Origin: Hypholoma sublateritium FD-334 SS-4 | Lineage: Eukaryota > Basidiomycota > Agaricomycetes > Agaricales > Strophariaceae | DNA: 64,000 bases | NCBI GenBank assembly: GCA_000827495.1 | Contig: KN817558.1 | Location: 111,564-175,563, forward strand | Reading direction: 5' to 3' | Shown here: one piece after another, positions 34,591 through 44,294 of the stretch | Position numbering within the stretch: position 1 is the first letter of the stretch | How the letters are laid out: each line of letters begins with the position of its first letter | Translations under genes and position numbers: made by a program | The notes under the pieces: generated by a model | What the model was told of the DNA's origin: nothing | The model's database searches: none | What the model saw: only the letters and a program-made list of their open reading frames with translations

Positions 34591-35364
34591 TGGTCAACAG
34601 GTGGAAAAAATCAATAAGACGAGAGGCGTACGCGCAGGTGGTTGAGCAAGTGCATTCAGATGGTGCCATGATATTGCTCGATGAAGATATTTGGGTGTGG
34701 ATGCGATTGGGCTACGATGGTGTGTGCGTTGATGTGGCGAATTTGCCTCGCGCAGCAGATTATATAGGTAGGAGACATGACGTGTTTGGAGCGGACGAAA
34801 CTTGGGTGGAACATATAACCAAGACTCATTTTCAATATAGAAAGGTGGTAGATACCCAAATACAAAACGAGAAAGTCCCCGCCCACTCATCGAAGCTCAC
34901 GCCAATAATTTCTGAAGGGGAGAGCAAAATAATCTCGAAATACACGTCTATGCTTCCCGTAACAAATTCTCGGACTTTTCTTATGTATTTTTGCCTCTGA
35001 ACTCCGAACGTCTTCGTGGTCCTCATCTGAGACTGACACGCACGCGCCAACAAAAGTGCCGCGCACGGGATAAAAATAGATTGCGCCTCGCGCCTCGAAC
35101 GCAAGAAAGCTATAATTCGAATGCGATAGTTCTGTCAGAAGACAATGAGGTACAAAGTAAAGAGGAACGATTCTTTTGGGTAGCCGCAGGCCGAAATGTA
35201 TTTTATTTGGTTTCAGATTCTCTTTCTTTGAGTGGCAGTCTAAGTGCAATATCCTCAGGCTAAATACTTACAGATGAACAAACATACATACATGATATTT
35301 CCAGATAATCCTTTTACAATAAGTGGTAGATAACGTCAACTGCGGCCTGCGTAACGAATACAAA
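34591..35364. other. Intergenic region with metallothionein promoter
   Basis: A minus-strand TATATAA-like element at about 34760-34767 lies about 170 bp upstream of the metallothionein ATG. No copper- or metal-response consensus could be identified with confidence. No gene is seen. Confidence 0.4.
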
Positions 35365-36618
35365 TCACTTTTCGAACGACAGCACTTTGAACCTAAAATG
35401 AAACGACGAGATATTCGACAGCGCCTGTAATGAATAGCCCATCTTCCTACGAAATTCTGTAACCGAGTTCACCCGCTTCCCATTCGCCACGCGCACCCTC
35501 TTGTGCACCGTGAGATCTATTGTAACGCGGCGCAGGTCGCGGTACTCTGTCCGCAGGAGTGTGACGGCGAGTCGCGTCCAGATCGCAGCGCTGTACACCG
35601 CCAGCAAGCCAGCACCGGAAGTCTGCTGCGGAAATTGAATGATCAGCTCGAGCCATGCGAGTTGACTGCGCTGCGTGACGGCTTCTAGGAGGTCGCAGAA
35701 GCCCGTGAGCTCGCGCCCCACCGTGCCGTACGAGAGCCGCACGGACAGCTTCCGCAGCGCGGGCAGGCGCCCGAGGTCGATTGGACAAGGGAACATCGGA
35801 GGCCGCCCGAGGGGGTCTACGGACGACGGGCTGCCGTTAATATGGGAGCACCGCGGATAAGAAGGGGCGCACGCACCAACGTCCGCGCAGCAGCGCCATT
35901 TGATCAACTTGAGATGCGCCGAATGTGCCTTCATCAGCTCCCACGCCGATTCGGTGTTGTGCAGCGAAAGGGTGCGTAAGTTCAGGTAACACAACCGTGA
36001 GTTCGCAAACGGGGCGGCGGCGGAGGGGTATAAGGCGGTTGTAATATTGTTGAGATAAAGGTGCCGCACAGAGACGTCGAGCGCGCAGGTGGGAATGTCC
36101 CCGATATTGGATAAAGTTAGACTCGCAAGAACCGGCTGGCTGAAGAGCTTCGCGAGCGACGTGGCCAGCTCGCCACTGAGCTGGCCCCACCGCAAGTACC
36201 CCACCTCGCAGCCGAATACGCATTCCTGCACACCCGTGAGCTTGTCGATAAGCCGCGGCAGAGCGGCTTGCTGCGTTATCCATTGCGAGTCGTATATCGG
36301 ATACGAGTCGATAATTTCAAAACGCCTGACGAATGCACCGGCGTCGGGGTCCCGTCTGAACATCTCATATAGACCATGAATGCGCCGCGCAACGTTGTGG
36401 ATAAAAATGGGGCTAGGGCATATTCGCAATCTTAGGGTAATAGAGGCAAAAAGGTTGGTGCGTGCGCGTCGGAAGTATCGATGGGAAAGAAGGGAGCAAG
36501 CGCGCAAGGTAGTCCAATCTCTAGTAGCCCCAAGAAAGTCAAATATAAGGAAAATGAGCTCCGGTGGGAGGGTCGGATGCCTAAAAGCAACGATAGAGGT
36601 TTGAGGACTAGTGGCCAT
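35365..36618 (-). CDS. F-box-like protein with leucine-rich strands
   Basis: A single-exon protein of 417 residues. The N-terminus has an F-box-like helix pair, HPTLPPELIFLIFDFLGA, followed by TLRACSLLSHRYFRRA, a form typical of Agaricomycete F-box proteins (substrate receptors for SCF ubiquitin ligases). The rest alternates short strands and leucines in a loose leucine-rich-repeat pattern (VLASLTLSNIG, VRHLYLNNI, LRTLSLHNTESAWELM, LRKLSVRLS). There is no premature stop, unlike the F-box gene at 12011. The target is unknown. Confidence 0.85.
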   Translation of the reverse strand: MATSPQTSIVAFRHPTLPPELIFLIFDFLGATRDWTTLRACSLLSHRYFRRARTNLFASITLRLRICPSPIFIHNVARRIHGLYEMFRRDPDAGAFVRRFEIIDSYPIYDSQWITQQAALPRLIDKLTGVQECVFGCEVGYLRWGQLSGELATSLAKLFSQPVLASLTLSNIGDIPTCALDVSVRHLYLNNITTALYPSAAAPFANSRLCYLNLRTLSLHNTESAWELMKAHSAHLKLIKWRCCADVGACAPSYPRCSHINGSPSSVDPLGRPPMFPCPIDLGRLPALRKLSVRLSYGTVGRELTGFCDLLEAVTQRSQLAWLELIIQFPQQTSGAGLLAVYSAAIWTRLAVTLLRTEYRDLRRVTIDLTVHKRVRVANGKRVNSVTEFRRKMGYSLQALSNISSFHFRFKVLSFEK

Positions 36619-37504
36619 AGAAAATGAGTGTTCAGAGAGGGATCAGAAGGCAAGTCGTTATGCGCGGCCCGCCTCTACTTAAGGCACTCCTTATTTGACA
36701 GTGTTAGATCCGCAAGGCGTCGGCAAGTTTCCAGAAGGAGACACTTTCACGTAAGCCCATGGAGTCGCCCAGGAATCTGAACTCCAGGACGATACCAAGT
36801 GTGGAGGGATACACACACAAAACAGTGAGGTTAACCCGAGGAAGTATCCAGATTTCTTTTTTGGAAGAGGAGAAACTGACCAGTTTCAGTGATGAATTGT
36901 CTGACGCAGGTAAATCGAACTGTGTAAAAGGCGCTGCCTTCAAGTTTTCCTTCTTTCCAAGTTTGAACAGCGAAGTCGGAAGAGGTGAAAAGGAAAATAG
37001 ACCAGGGATGGACATCAAGATTTTGCTTCAATTCACGGCTCCTTCCCCTAAGAGTCGAACTCGTTTTTCAGGCCTCATCCTGTGTGCGAGGTATGAGGAG
37101 AGTTAGCGAATTTGTTGGACGCGAAGATCACCAGGCAGATGGTGATGGAGCTGATGCGACTTGCATGTCAAGTTTGAGGACGTGTCCTTCACGGTGGTTT
37201 TCAACCAAGGTGACATAAGTTGTTCAAAAGTCGTTGTAGTTTGTGCACGAAGATAAAATTGGAGTGAGGGGAACGGAGGAAACTTGCTGCTCAAACCCAC
37301 CGCGACGACGCAGAGCTGACCAATCATCAATATTGAGACTCCGATTCAACATTATTCTTGCGCAGGCTCGACGCGCCTCGAGTCCATCATCGCCGACGAC
37401 GTCCAGCATATTCTTCCATACCCCACAACACCTCGCAGATCATCTCTGCGCCGCTGCTTCATTGGAGACATACGCAAAGTGACACCCACAACACCTCGTC
37501 CAAG
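36619..37504. other. Intergenic region between F-box-like gene and SmD1
   Basis: Divergent promoters on each side; short anonymous open frames only. Confidence 0.4.
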
Positions 37505-38160
37505 ATGAAGCTAGTTCGGTATGTATATCGTTTCGTTCTTCCTGGATTTTAGCCAGGATATATCTGCCGGTTCATGAAGGATATACGCCGAGTGCCGCGA
37601 CGGGGATACGCATTTATCGAACATCTTTCGAGGATGAAGATATTGAACCCATCAGGATTCCTTTGATGCCCATACTAACGTCGAACATCGATTGTCTTGC
37701 AGCAAACACTATGCTGATCTACGAACTACAGGTTCTTGATGAAGTTGAACAACGAGACGGTGACAATCGAGCTCAAAAATGGATCGATCGTGCACGGAAC
37801 TATTACTGGTGCGGCCCCCGTACATGCCTACCTCATTGTTTTCGCTCGCTGATGCTTCCTTGTTCCTCAGGTGTTGACATGCAGATGAACACCTACCTCA
37901 AGACCGTGAAGATGACAACACGGAACCGCGACCCCGTAACGCTGGACACGCTATCCATCCGAGGGAACAACGTCCGCTACTTCATCCTCCCAGACGCGCT
38001 GCCGTTAGACACCCTCCTTGTTGACGACGCACCCAAGCCCAAAGGTCGCAAGAAGGACGATATTCGCGGCCGTGGACGCGGACGAGGGCTTCCCGAGCGC
38101 GGCGGCCGTGGTCGTGGTGGAGGCAGGGGTGGAGGCCGTGGCCGCGGACGAGGTTTCTGA
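37505..38160 (+). CDS. SMD1: Small nuclear ribonucleoprotein Sm D1
   Basis: Core Sm protein of the U1, U2, U4 and U5 snRNPs in pre-mRNA splicing. Three exons (37505-37518, 37732-37808, 37871-38160) join in frame to 126 residues: [19 protein letters not shown], then [19 protein letters not shown], the Sm1 motif, then [19 protein letters not shown], the Sm2 motif with IRGNN. The C-terminus is a long Arg-Gly-rich tail ([18 protein letters not shown]), the usual site of symmetric arginine dimethylation needed for SMN-dependent assembly. The first exon is only 14 nt, which makes the start easy to miss. Confidence 0.96.
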
Positions 38161-39288
38161 ACGGGCGAAATTTGGCCGTAGCTATGTACTCCCTTTTGAT
38201 GCACCCTTCCAACGACGGCGAGAGGAGATGAAAAAAGTGATGGGTCGGGTGTCAGTTCTCGAAATCTGGCAACGGAGGGTGCCACCCGGCCCCGCGTTTA
38301 GTCCTGTACCTTGTGTGCGATACCACCTTCCATGGTGCTCGTGTCGGCTGTGATTTCCCTGATCTGTGTTTCTAATCACCATTTTGTACTTTGTATAGAC
38401 ACTGAGGTCAATTTGTGGACAACGCCAATTTCCGCTTGGTATGGTTAAATCGACTTGTGCGAGCGGCGTACAATGAAACAGGACATGATACGCACCTCGT
38501 TAGTTGACAATCCCCGACAGAGAACCCGCGGTCGAATCATCTTGATATCGTTCGCCCGCACACTTCAAGCGCAAAAAATAACAATCACCAACCCCAACTT
38601 CTTTGCCAACGATGCTTGCAAGAACTGATGAAGCTGTTCCTCTATTCAAGCCAAGGTGTACACTCGACTTTATTGATTCAGACAGGGTTCAGATGAACAT
38701 CAACGAAAGCGTTCTTACTACTTGGGGCTACGAACAATGTACTTATTGCCAAAGGACCTTGAGTGAGAGCATCAAAATCAAAGGCAGTTGGAAAAATCGG
38801 TCAAGCTCAGAGATCACACGACACGATGCAGGAAAATGAATAGACTTTATATTTGAACAGTTTAAAGGAATAATACAGAACTAGTCGCTGGCCATCGAAG
38901 CGACGTACATGACATGAGGACGCAAAGAGGCCATATAATTTCGCAGACAGGGAATAGATTGTGCAGAAGGACGAAAGAAATAGACAGGCTCCAAGACGCA
39001 GGACGAGAGGCAGAGTGAGAGGCAGAAAACCGGAAGATGATATGTTGATTGTGGAACTGGAAACGAGCGGCCGAGATATGATGATATGAAAAGGATGAAA
39101 GATGAGAGAAAATGATGGAGTCATATACGAGCAAGATAGAGAGGCTGAGATGTTGTCGGGCGAGCGGTGTGATGCATGAAGAGACATTCCTTCGAGCGGG
39201 GCGGTTTGAGGGCAGTAAATGGTGAACTGGACAGGCTGGCGGACAGGCACGAATATCGGTTGGTGGGCGACAGGTGGGCGGGGCGATA
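38161..39288. other. Intergenic region, no gene recognised
   Basis: SmD1 3' region and the far 3' flank of membrane paralog 2. A 209-codon minus-strand frame (38807-39436) is Ser/His-rich without family motifs and runs into the hairpin block, so it is not counted as a gene. Confidence 0.4.
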
Positions 39289-39640
39289 TGCGGGATGGTG
39301 GCGACCTTGGAGCGGATCCACAACGGACGGTCGGGCCTCTTCCCCGAAGTGCGAACGAACGCAGCAAGCCCTCGTCAGGGCCGCCACGTCCATCCGCGCC
39401 ATCGGACACCGCACTTCCGTAGGAGAGCAAGGACACTCGTCAGTGCCCTCACCCCCCGTGGAAGCACGATGCGACAGAGATGTCATCTCGTCAGACGACA
39501 TCCCCGCCAGAAGAGGAGGGCCACCAGCCGGCTCGTCAGCCTGCTAAGGCCCCCATACCCGACGTCGTTGGGATCGATCGACAGCGGCCGCCAAATGCAA
39601 GATCGCGTCCATCCAATGTGCCGGGAGATATTCAAGCCAA
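39289..39640 (-). repeat. Duplicated 3' block, copy 2
   Basis: Colinear partner of copy 1 at about 27889-28240, with the same anchor words in the same order. The four CTCGTCAG octamers are spaced 65, 51 and 45 nt, against 64, 51 and 49 nt in copy 1. Several indels of one or two bases change the coding frame between copies, so the conservation does not reflect a protein. Confidence 0.75.
39351..39554 (-). promoter_or_regulatory. Four-hairpin structured 3'-UTR element, copy 2
   Basis: Same architecture as copy 1, read on the minus strand, with apical CUGACGAG in all four. Hairpin 1 (39351-39397) has a bulge at 39366, the same place as in copy 1, and about 15 contiguous pairs below it. Hairpin 2 is about 39408-39470. 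Hairpin 3 (39472-39509) has 17 consecutive pairs, 5 of them G.U, exactly the register of copy 1. Hairpin 4 is 39516-39554. Stem sequences differ from copy 1 while pairing is kept; in hairpin 3, C-G at 28083/28098 becomes T-A at 39483/39498. It starts about 160 nt past the stop codon of paralog 2. Confidence 0.7.
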
Positions 39641-39713
39641 TCCGATTGCCTAGGGTCGAGTCCAAGAGTTGCTGAGCCCGACAAAACCTCGAGAGCGAAG
39701 AAAAGATGCGTCT

Positions 39714-42425
39714 TCAAATGTGCGTAGAGGGACCAGCCGCGTCGACAGTGGACTGATCGCGATTTTGATTTTGATTTTTGCGAGTGTGACTGCGACGCCC
39801 GCCTCGACGCTTTTTGTTGCCAGTGCGCGATTGGTAGACCGGGATGCTGAATGTCTCCGGTTCCTCCACCTTGTCCTCCACTTCGGGTACACTCGCAGCG
39901 CAGGCTACTTTCGGAGCGAAAGCAACGGCGCGAGCGCTCATCGAGGGGGGAAAAGACTTGGATACCTGAGATGCGAAGTAGATTTTGTCAGATGATTCCA
40001 AAGAAGATCATAGAATAATACGACGTACGGAGATGATTTCGACTACCTGATCTTCGTTCACGACCGAGGACAGGTGGTTAGGAGCAGAAACAGAGGATTG
40101 CAAAGTCGGAGGGGTAGCATCTGCGGTTTGCTTGACATCTACGGCGATGACTTGATCTGTGACTTCGACTGCGGCTTGCTCGGCGACGTCCTCGACGAGT
40201 GGCTTGACGAACTGCTCGATGACTGGCTCGGAGACCTGTTTGATGGCTAGCTCGACGATCTGCTCGATGGCGTCCTCGGCAACGGGCTCAACAACTTGCT
40301 CGACGATCTCCACGGTCCGTTCGGTAACCTGCTTGGCGATCTGCTCGATGTCCTGCTCGATGTCCTGCTCGATGACTGGCTTGACTACCTGCTCGATGGC
40401 GTCCTCCACGACAGGCTTGGAAACAGGCTCGATGACCTGCTCGTCCGACTCGATGGCGTCCTTGACGACCGGCTCGACAACCTCCTCGACAACGTATTCC
40501 GCGGCCTCCTCAATACCGACGGCCTCAGCTACGGGTTCTTCAGTGGTAGACGTTCCGATATGAATAAGTTCCGAGCGTTCCTCGTCAGAGTCGTCGAAAT
40601 GGCCGCTGTCCGTTGCGTATATGTCCGTTGTGCTGGAGTCCTCTTCTCGAGACACCACTATATCGCCGTCGTTGTTGACCTTCAGTGCGGGCTGCGGTGT
40701 ATGGTTAACACTGCCGATCAACCACGAAAATCAAAGTGCGACTCACCAGGCGCGGAATGTACTGGGCGAGGCCACGAGGGCGGGCCCACTTCTCCACGAC
40801 AGGTGTGAGCAATGTAAAGAGAGACACCGCGAGGAATAACCGAAGTCGGTTCCAGTAGCTCCTGAGCTTGTGACTAACGTGGTACAGCGCGAGGAACACA
40901 GCACCCGCAGCCAGCTTCACCTCCGTGGTCCACTCCTTGCGAACGTCCTCAGTGGCCGACGCAAACATCTGACGCGCAGCATTCGGAGCCGAGTCCTGGA
41001 AAAAGACAACAGTGGGCACAGTCTCGTCGAGTCTATCGTTGACAGTGCATTCCCAGTTGTCCCAGGTGGCCAGGGTCGGAACGGAGAGGTTGTCGATCGT
41101 ATCCGCAAAGCACACGTCGAGAGATGATCGCTGGCGATTAACCATTGACACTATGCTCTCCGTGAATGGAAAGGGCACCTCGCCGGCGTTGCGGTTGTAG
41201 GCTAGGACCGCATCCGAAAGAGAGCACACATCGGCGGGCAAGCCTTCGCGAAGAGGTGAAACAAGTTGCGAAACAGTCAAGAGTTGGTTGAAGTTGTCCG
41301 TGGGGTTTGAAGACGTTGCATTGTCGGAAGGTGGAAGTTGAAGTGTAGCCAAAAGCAAACTCGTGAGCTCCTCCAGCGACAAATGACTACCGGGTAGCCG
41401 AGCGTGTTCCTTGGATTGATACGGAGAGATGTCGCTACGTTCCCAGTCGACAGATATAGACTGCTGGTCCACAGTGTTGGCGTCGTCAGAGGTAGGTATG
41501 TCCGAGATGCGACGATCAGAGAGTTCCTCGAGAGCAGTTGATTTCCTGAAAGCGGCCAGTCTATCGCGAGCACCTAGTTTTCTGAGAGTAACCAGCTTCT
41601 TGAGAGCAGCAAGAACAGTAAGAGCGACCAAGAGAGCCTTCCAGTCTAGACCATATATAGCGTATCCGTTGTTGTCGTCTTCCAGACCCGAATCAGAACC
41701 CGGGGGAGGGGGAGGGGGAGGATCACCCCCAACGGCTTCCTCGAGAAGATCGGAGGGCGCCACGCCTGGTGGAAGTTTGAGTAAGAGAAGTGACACCGAA
41801 GCTGACGGTTGAGCACACCTTGTTCAACCTCAGCGCTGGCTGGATCATTCGACTCGCCTCCAGGATCAGATGATTCCTCGCCTAAGAAAAAAAGAACGAA
41901 ACGTTAGGTGGATGGATAAATGCTGGTATGTATTAGCTAACCTCCGCTGCCCGTGCCTTCGCCTTCGACCGCGTCGTTCTGCACCCCATCCTCGCCGCTT
42001 TCCTGAGCATCGGCAGAAGAACCGCCTTCGCCAGAACCACCCAGAGCGAGAGCAGCCCCAACGACAGCGGCAGTGGCGCACAACACCGTGCCGTACAGGG
42101 CGCCGTTCTTTGCCTCGTCGCCGCCTTTAGTCTTTGTGGGCTTAGCACCACTAGGACGGGTCTTCGATGGATTGGGGCGGATCCGTATACGACGGAAAGC
42201 ACTGGCGACAGGCTGTTTCTTCCTGTAAGCGAGGATCCCTTGAGCGATGGCGGGTGCGACCGTGGCGATGCCGGTGGCACCAGCGATAAAGGCGAGGGTA
42301 CCGCGGCGGTTCTCGATGGAGGTCTTGTCGCCGGAACCGAAAGCGAGAAGGCCCGCGGTAAAGGCGAGCTTGAGGATGGAGGTTGGACCCCCGCTCCCCG
42401 AAAAGTCTCCGATGGGGACTATCAT
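39714..42425 (-). CDS. Multi-pass membrane protein with Arg-rich tail, paralog 2 (unknown function)
   Basis: Five exons (41942-42425, 41819-41881, 40747-41801, 40029-40691, 39714-39965) join in frame to 838 residues. Exon 1 (MIVPIGDFSGSGGPTSILK) matches paralog 1 in layout: LAFIAGATGIATVAPAIAQG and NGALYGTVLCATAAVVGAAL align with its hydrophobic stretches. Exon 2 is acidic. Exon 3 has a Gly/Pro stretch, WKALLVALTVLAALKKL, a polar domain, then VKLAAGAVFLALYH and LRLFLAVSLFTLLTPVV. Exon 4 is extremely rich in Glu, Val and Ile, in imperfect repeats such as VEQVVEPVAEDAIEQ. The tail is FSIPVYQSRTGNKKRRGGRR, close to paralog 1 IPVY..KKRRGRR, then an Asn/Gln/Arg extension. Introns 1, 2 and 3 have the same phase as in paralog 1. 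Exons 5 and 6 of paralog 1 have no counterpart. Function is unknown. Confidence 0.8.
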
Positions 42426-42942
42426 GTTGAGTGAGTCGCTTCGTATTGGAGCTGTGTTGTTTTTCAGATATGAAGCAGATTGATGGTAGGATGAAGGAAG
42501 AGAATATCACGATTGGGAACTGGCTTTTATACTGTGAGCAGGATGGTCGTATTTGCCAGGTCTTTGGGAGTCTTTGGTCCATGTCAACGATCGCCGATGA
42601 GCGCGTCGCGCAAGTACGATCGCTGTCAGTCTGTCGCGTGATTTCCTTCCCAGTCGCTCAGAACAGAGATATTCTGCAGGTGTTGGCCTGGCAAGCTCAA
42701 CATTATGCGCGCCTAGACAAATTTATAAGACGTATCAGTTAGAGAGCTACAGCATTTGGGCGACAAACCACGTTATTCTTGTCTGCGAAAGGAAATATTG
42801 TTAAGAATTACCGTTATTACTTGATTTTCGTGTGGCCGCGACGCTATCCAGGTAAGTAACCCCAATCCAACGACCAAAATCGATCAAAGCGAGATATATT
42901 GGAGAGAAATGTAGATAAGAACACGGTGGTAGACGCCCAGCA
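42426..42942. other. Intergenic region upstream of membrane paralog 2
   Basis: Promoter and leader of paralog 2, and the 3' end of the HCNGP gene. No gene is seen. Confidence 0.4.
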
Positions 42943-44229
42943 TTATCCCCAGCGTGTTTTTTGTCTAGCAGTGGGCTCTTTGCCAGGTGCCGAAGTTCCG
43001 TAAGGCTGAAAACGACTCTTCTTTTGAGGGGCGTTGTCTTTCGACGAGGAAAAATTGATATGGCTTCGTTTCCCAGCAGTCTGGGACGCCGATTGTCGCT
43101 CAGCTTTCTCTTTCTGGGCGTCAGCTTTGAATTGACGGACCCACGAGTTGCAGCCCGGATGACGGAAAAGACACCCGTGGAAGAGCACACAAAAGAAGTC
43201 CCAGGAGAGCAGGAGAGGGTGAGAAAGATTGCGCAGAGCGGGTTATATGCAGATGCGTAGGAGAGGGTAGACCCAACGGAGAGGATACAGAGCAAGCAAA
43301 GGGGGGAAGAAAAATGGCATGAACATAATATTATAGTAGAGATAAAGGTGAACATACCGATTTGATCAGCAAACCAATCTCGTTTGACGTCGCTGGGATC
43401 CCACATGTCTTTCGGGAAGTTCGTCGTCCGTTCATCTACCTCCACAAATTCGACTAACTTGGTGTACAAATGTGGGTTCCGGAAGGAACGATTGGACATG
43501 AGGGAGTCGTTGAAATGTTTCGGATTTGTACGGTCATGCTTCAGAGCTGAGAATTGAGCCAACTTCGCCTGTCATCAAGAACGTTTGAACATGTTGACGT
43601 GGAAGGGTGGACTCGATGCATACCTGTAACGCTGGATCGCAAGCTGCAGTACATTCTTCCGGTATCCCCCAATCGACGACATCAGGAATAGGCGGAGGTT
43701 GCAATAGAGTTCGCATCCGAGATAGCTCGTCTTGTGGCTCTGCTAATGGACTGGGCCGGGATTTCTCTGGCGAAACATCCATAGCAGTTCCATCTCGGGA
43801 TGAGCCATTGTTTTCTGAGGGATCATTTGATACAAGCTGGTCGGACGTGTACGTCCTTAAATTTTTGTGGCTTATGGTTGGCTTTTTTATGATGACCTGG
43901 GATTTAGGTATCCGCCGTACTGGTGCGCCAATTTTAGGTGGAACTCGACAGTCACAAGAGAGAATTCGTACCTTCAGAGGAGGCCTTACTTCCGGCCTTC
44001 ACTGATTTTTCCTATCCAACGCGGAAAGAAAGCCAGAAAGATGGAAACTTGCAGGGGAGGATGGCGATAAATAATCTCACATTCGCGTGGGACGGCTGCT
44101 TTCCGTGACCATTAGAGGTCGACGGCCCTGCTTCACCGTCACTAGGAGAGTCGTAGTCGTAGCCAACAAGTCCTGAGAAGATATTGAATCAACCGCAGAT
44201 GTTGTGTGGACAGTGGACTGACCGTTCAT
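42943..44229 (-). CDS. HCNGP/SAP30BP-like nuclear protein
   Basis: Member of the HCNGP family (human SAP30BP), nuclear proteins linked to transcriptional repression and splicing. A very short first exon (ATG at 44229, M-N-G) splices to [15 protein letters not shown], the family N-terminus. The acidic/Pro-rich middle ([17 protein letters not shown]) leads to the HCNGP core: [35 protein letters not shown] and [19 protein letters not shown]. The last exon, starting [20 protein letters not shown], ends TARQKTRWG at 42943. The DQI to ADAQ splice was checked in frame. It is divergently paired with GPI8. Confidence 0.9.
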
Positions 44230-44294
44230 TTGTTTGGACTTGGTGATGAGAGTCAAGAGTCAAGAGACGTTTGAACTCCGCTACGCGAAGCATA
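44230..44294. promoter_or_regulatory. Compact divergent HCNGP/GPI8 promoter
   Basis: Only 65 bp separate the two start codons, so the leaders and core promoters must overlap. The interval contains a tandem AGAGTCAAGAGTCAAGAG (heptamer GAGTCAA twice). Confidence 0.6.

Noticed and set aside
38807..39436. A 209-codon minus-strand frame
   Set aside because: Low-complexity Ser/His composition, no motif, and it overlaps the structured RNA block that explains the conservation.
39289..39640. A plus-strand reading frame looks partly similar between the two hairpin blocks (both contain GEQ after a similar stretch)
   Set aside because: Single-base indels put the copies in different frames after that point and stops follow; pairing is conserved, not the peptide.
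40570..40600. Another CTCGTCAG octamer as a fifth hairpin tip
   Set aside because: It lies in the acidic coding exon of paralog 2 and has no flanking inverted repeat.
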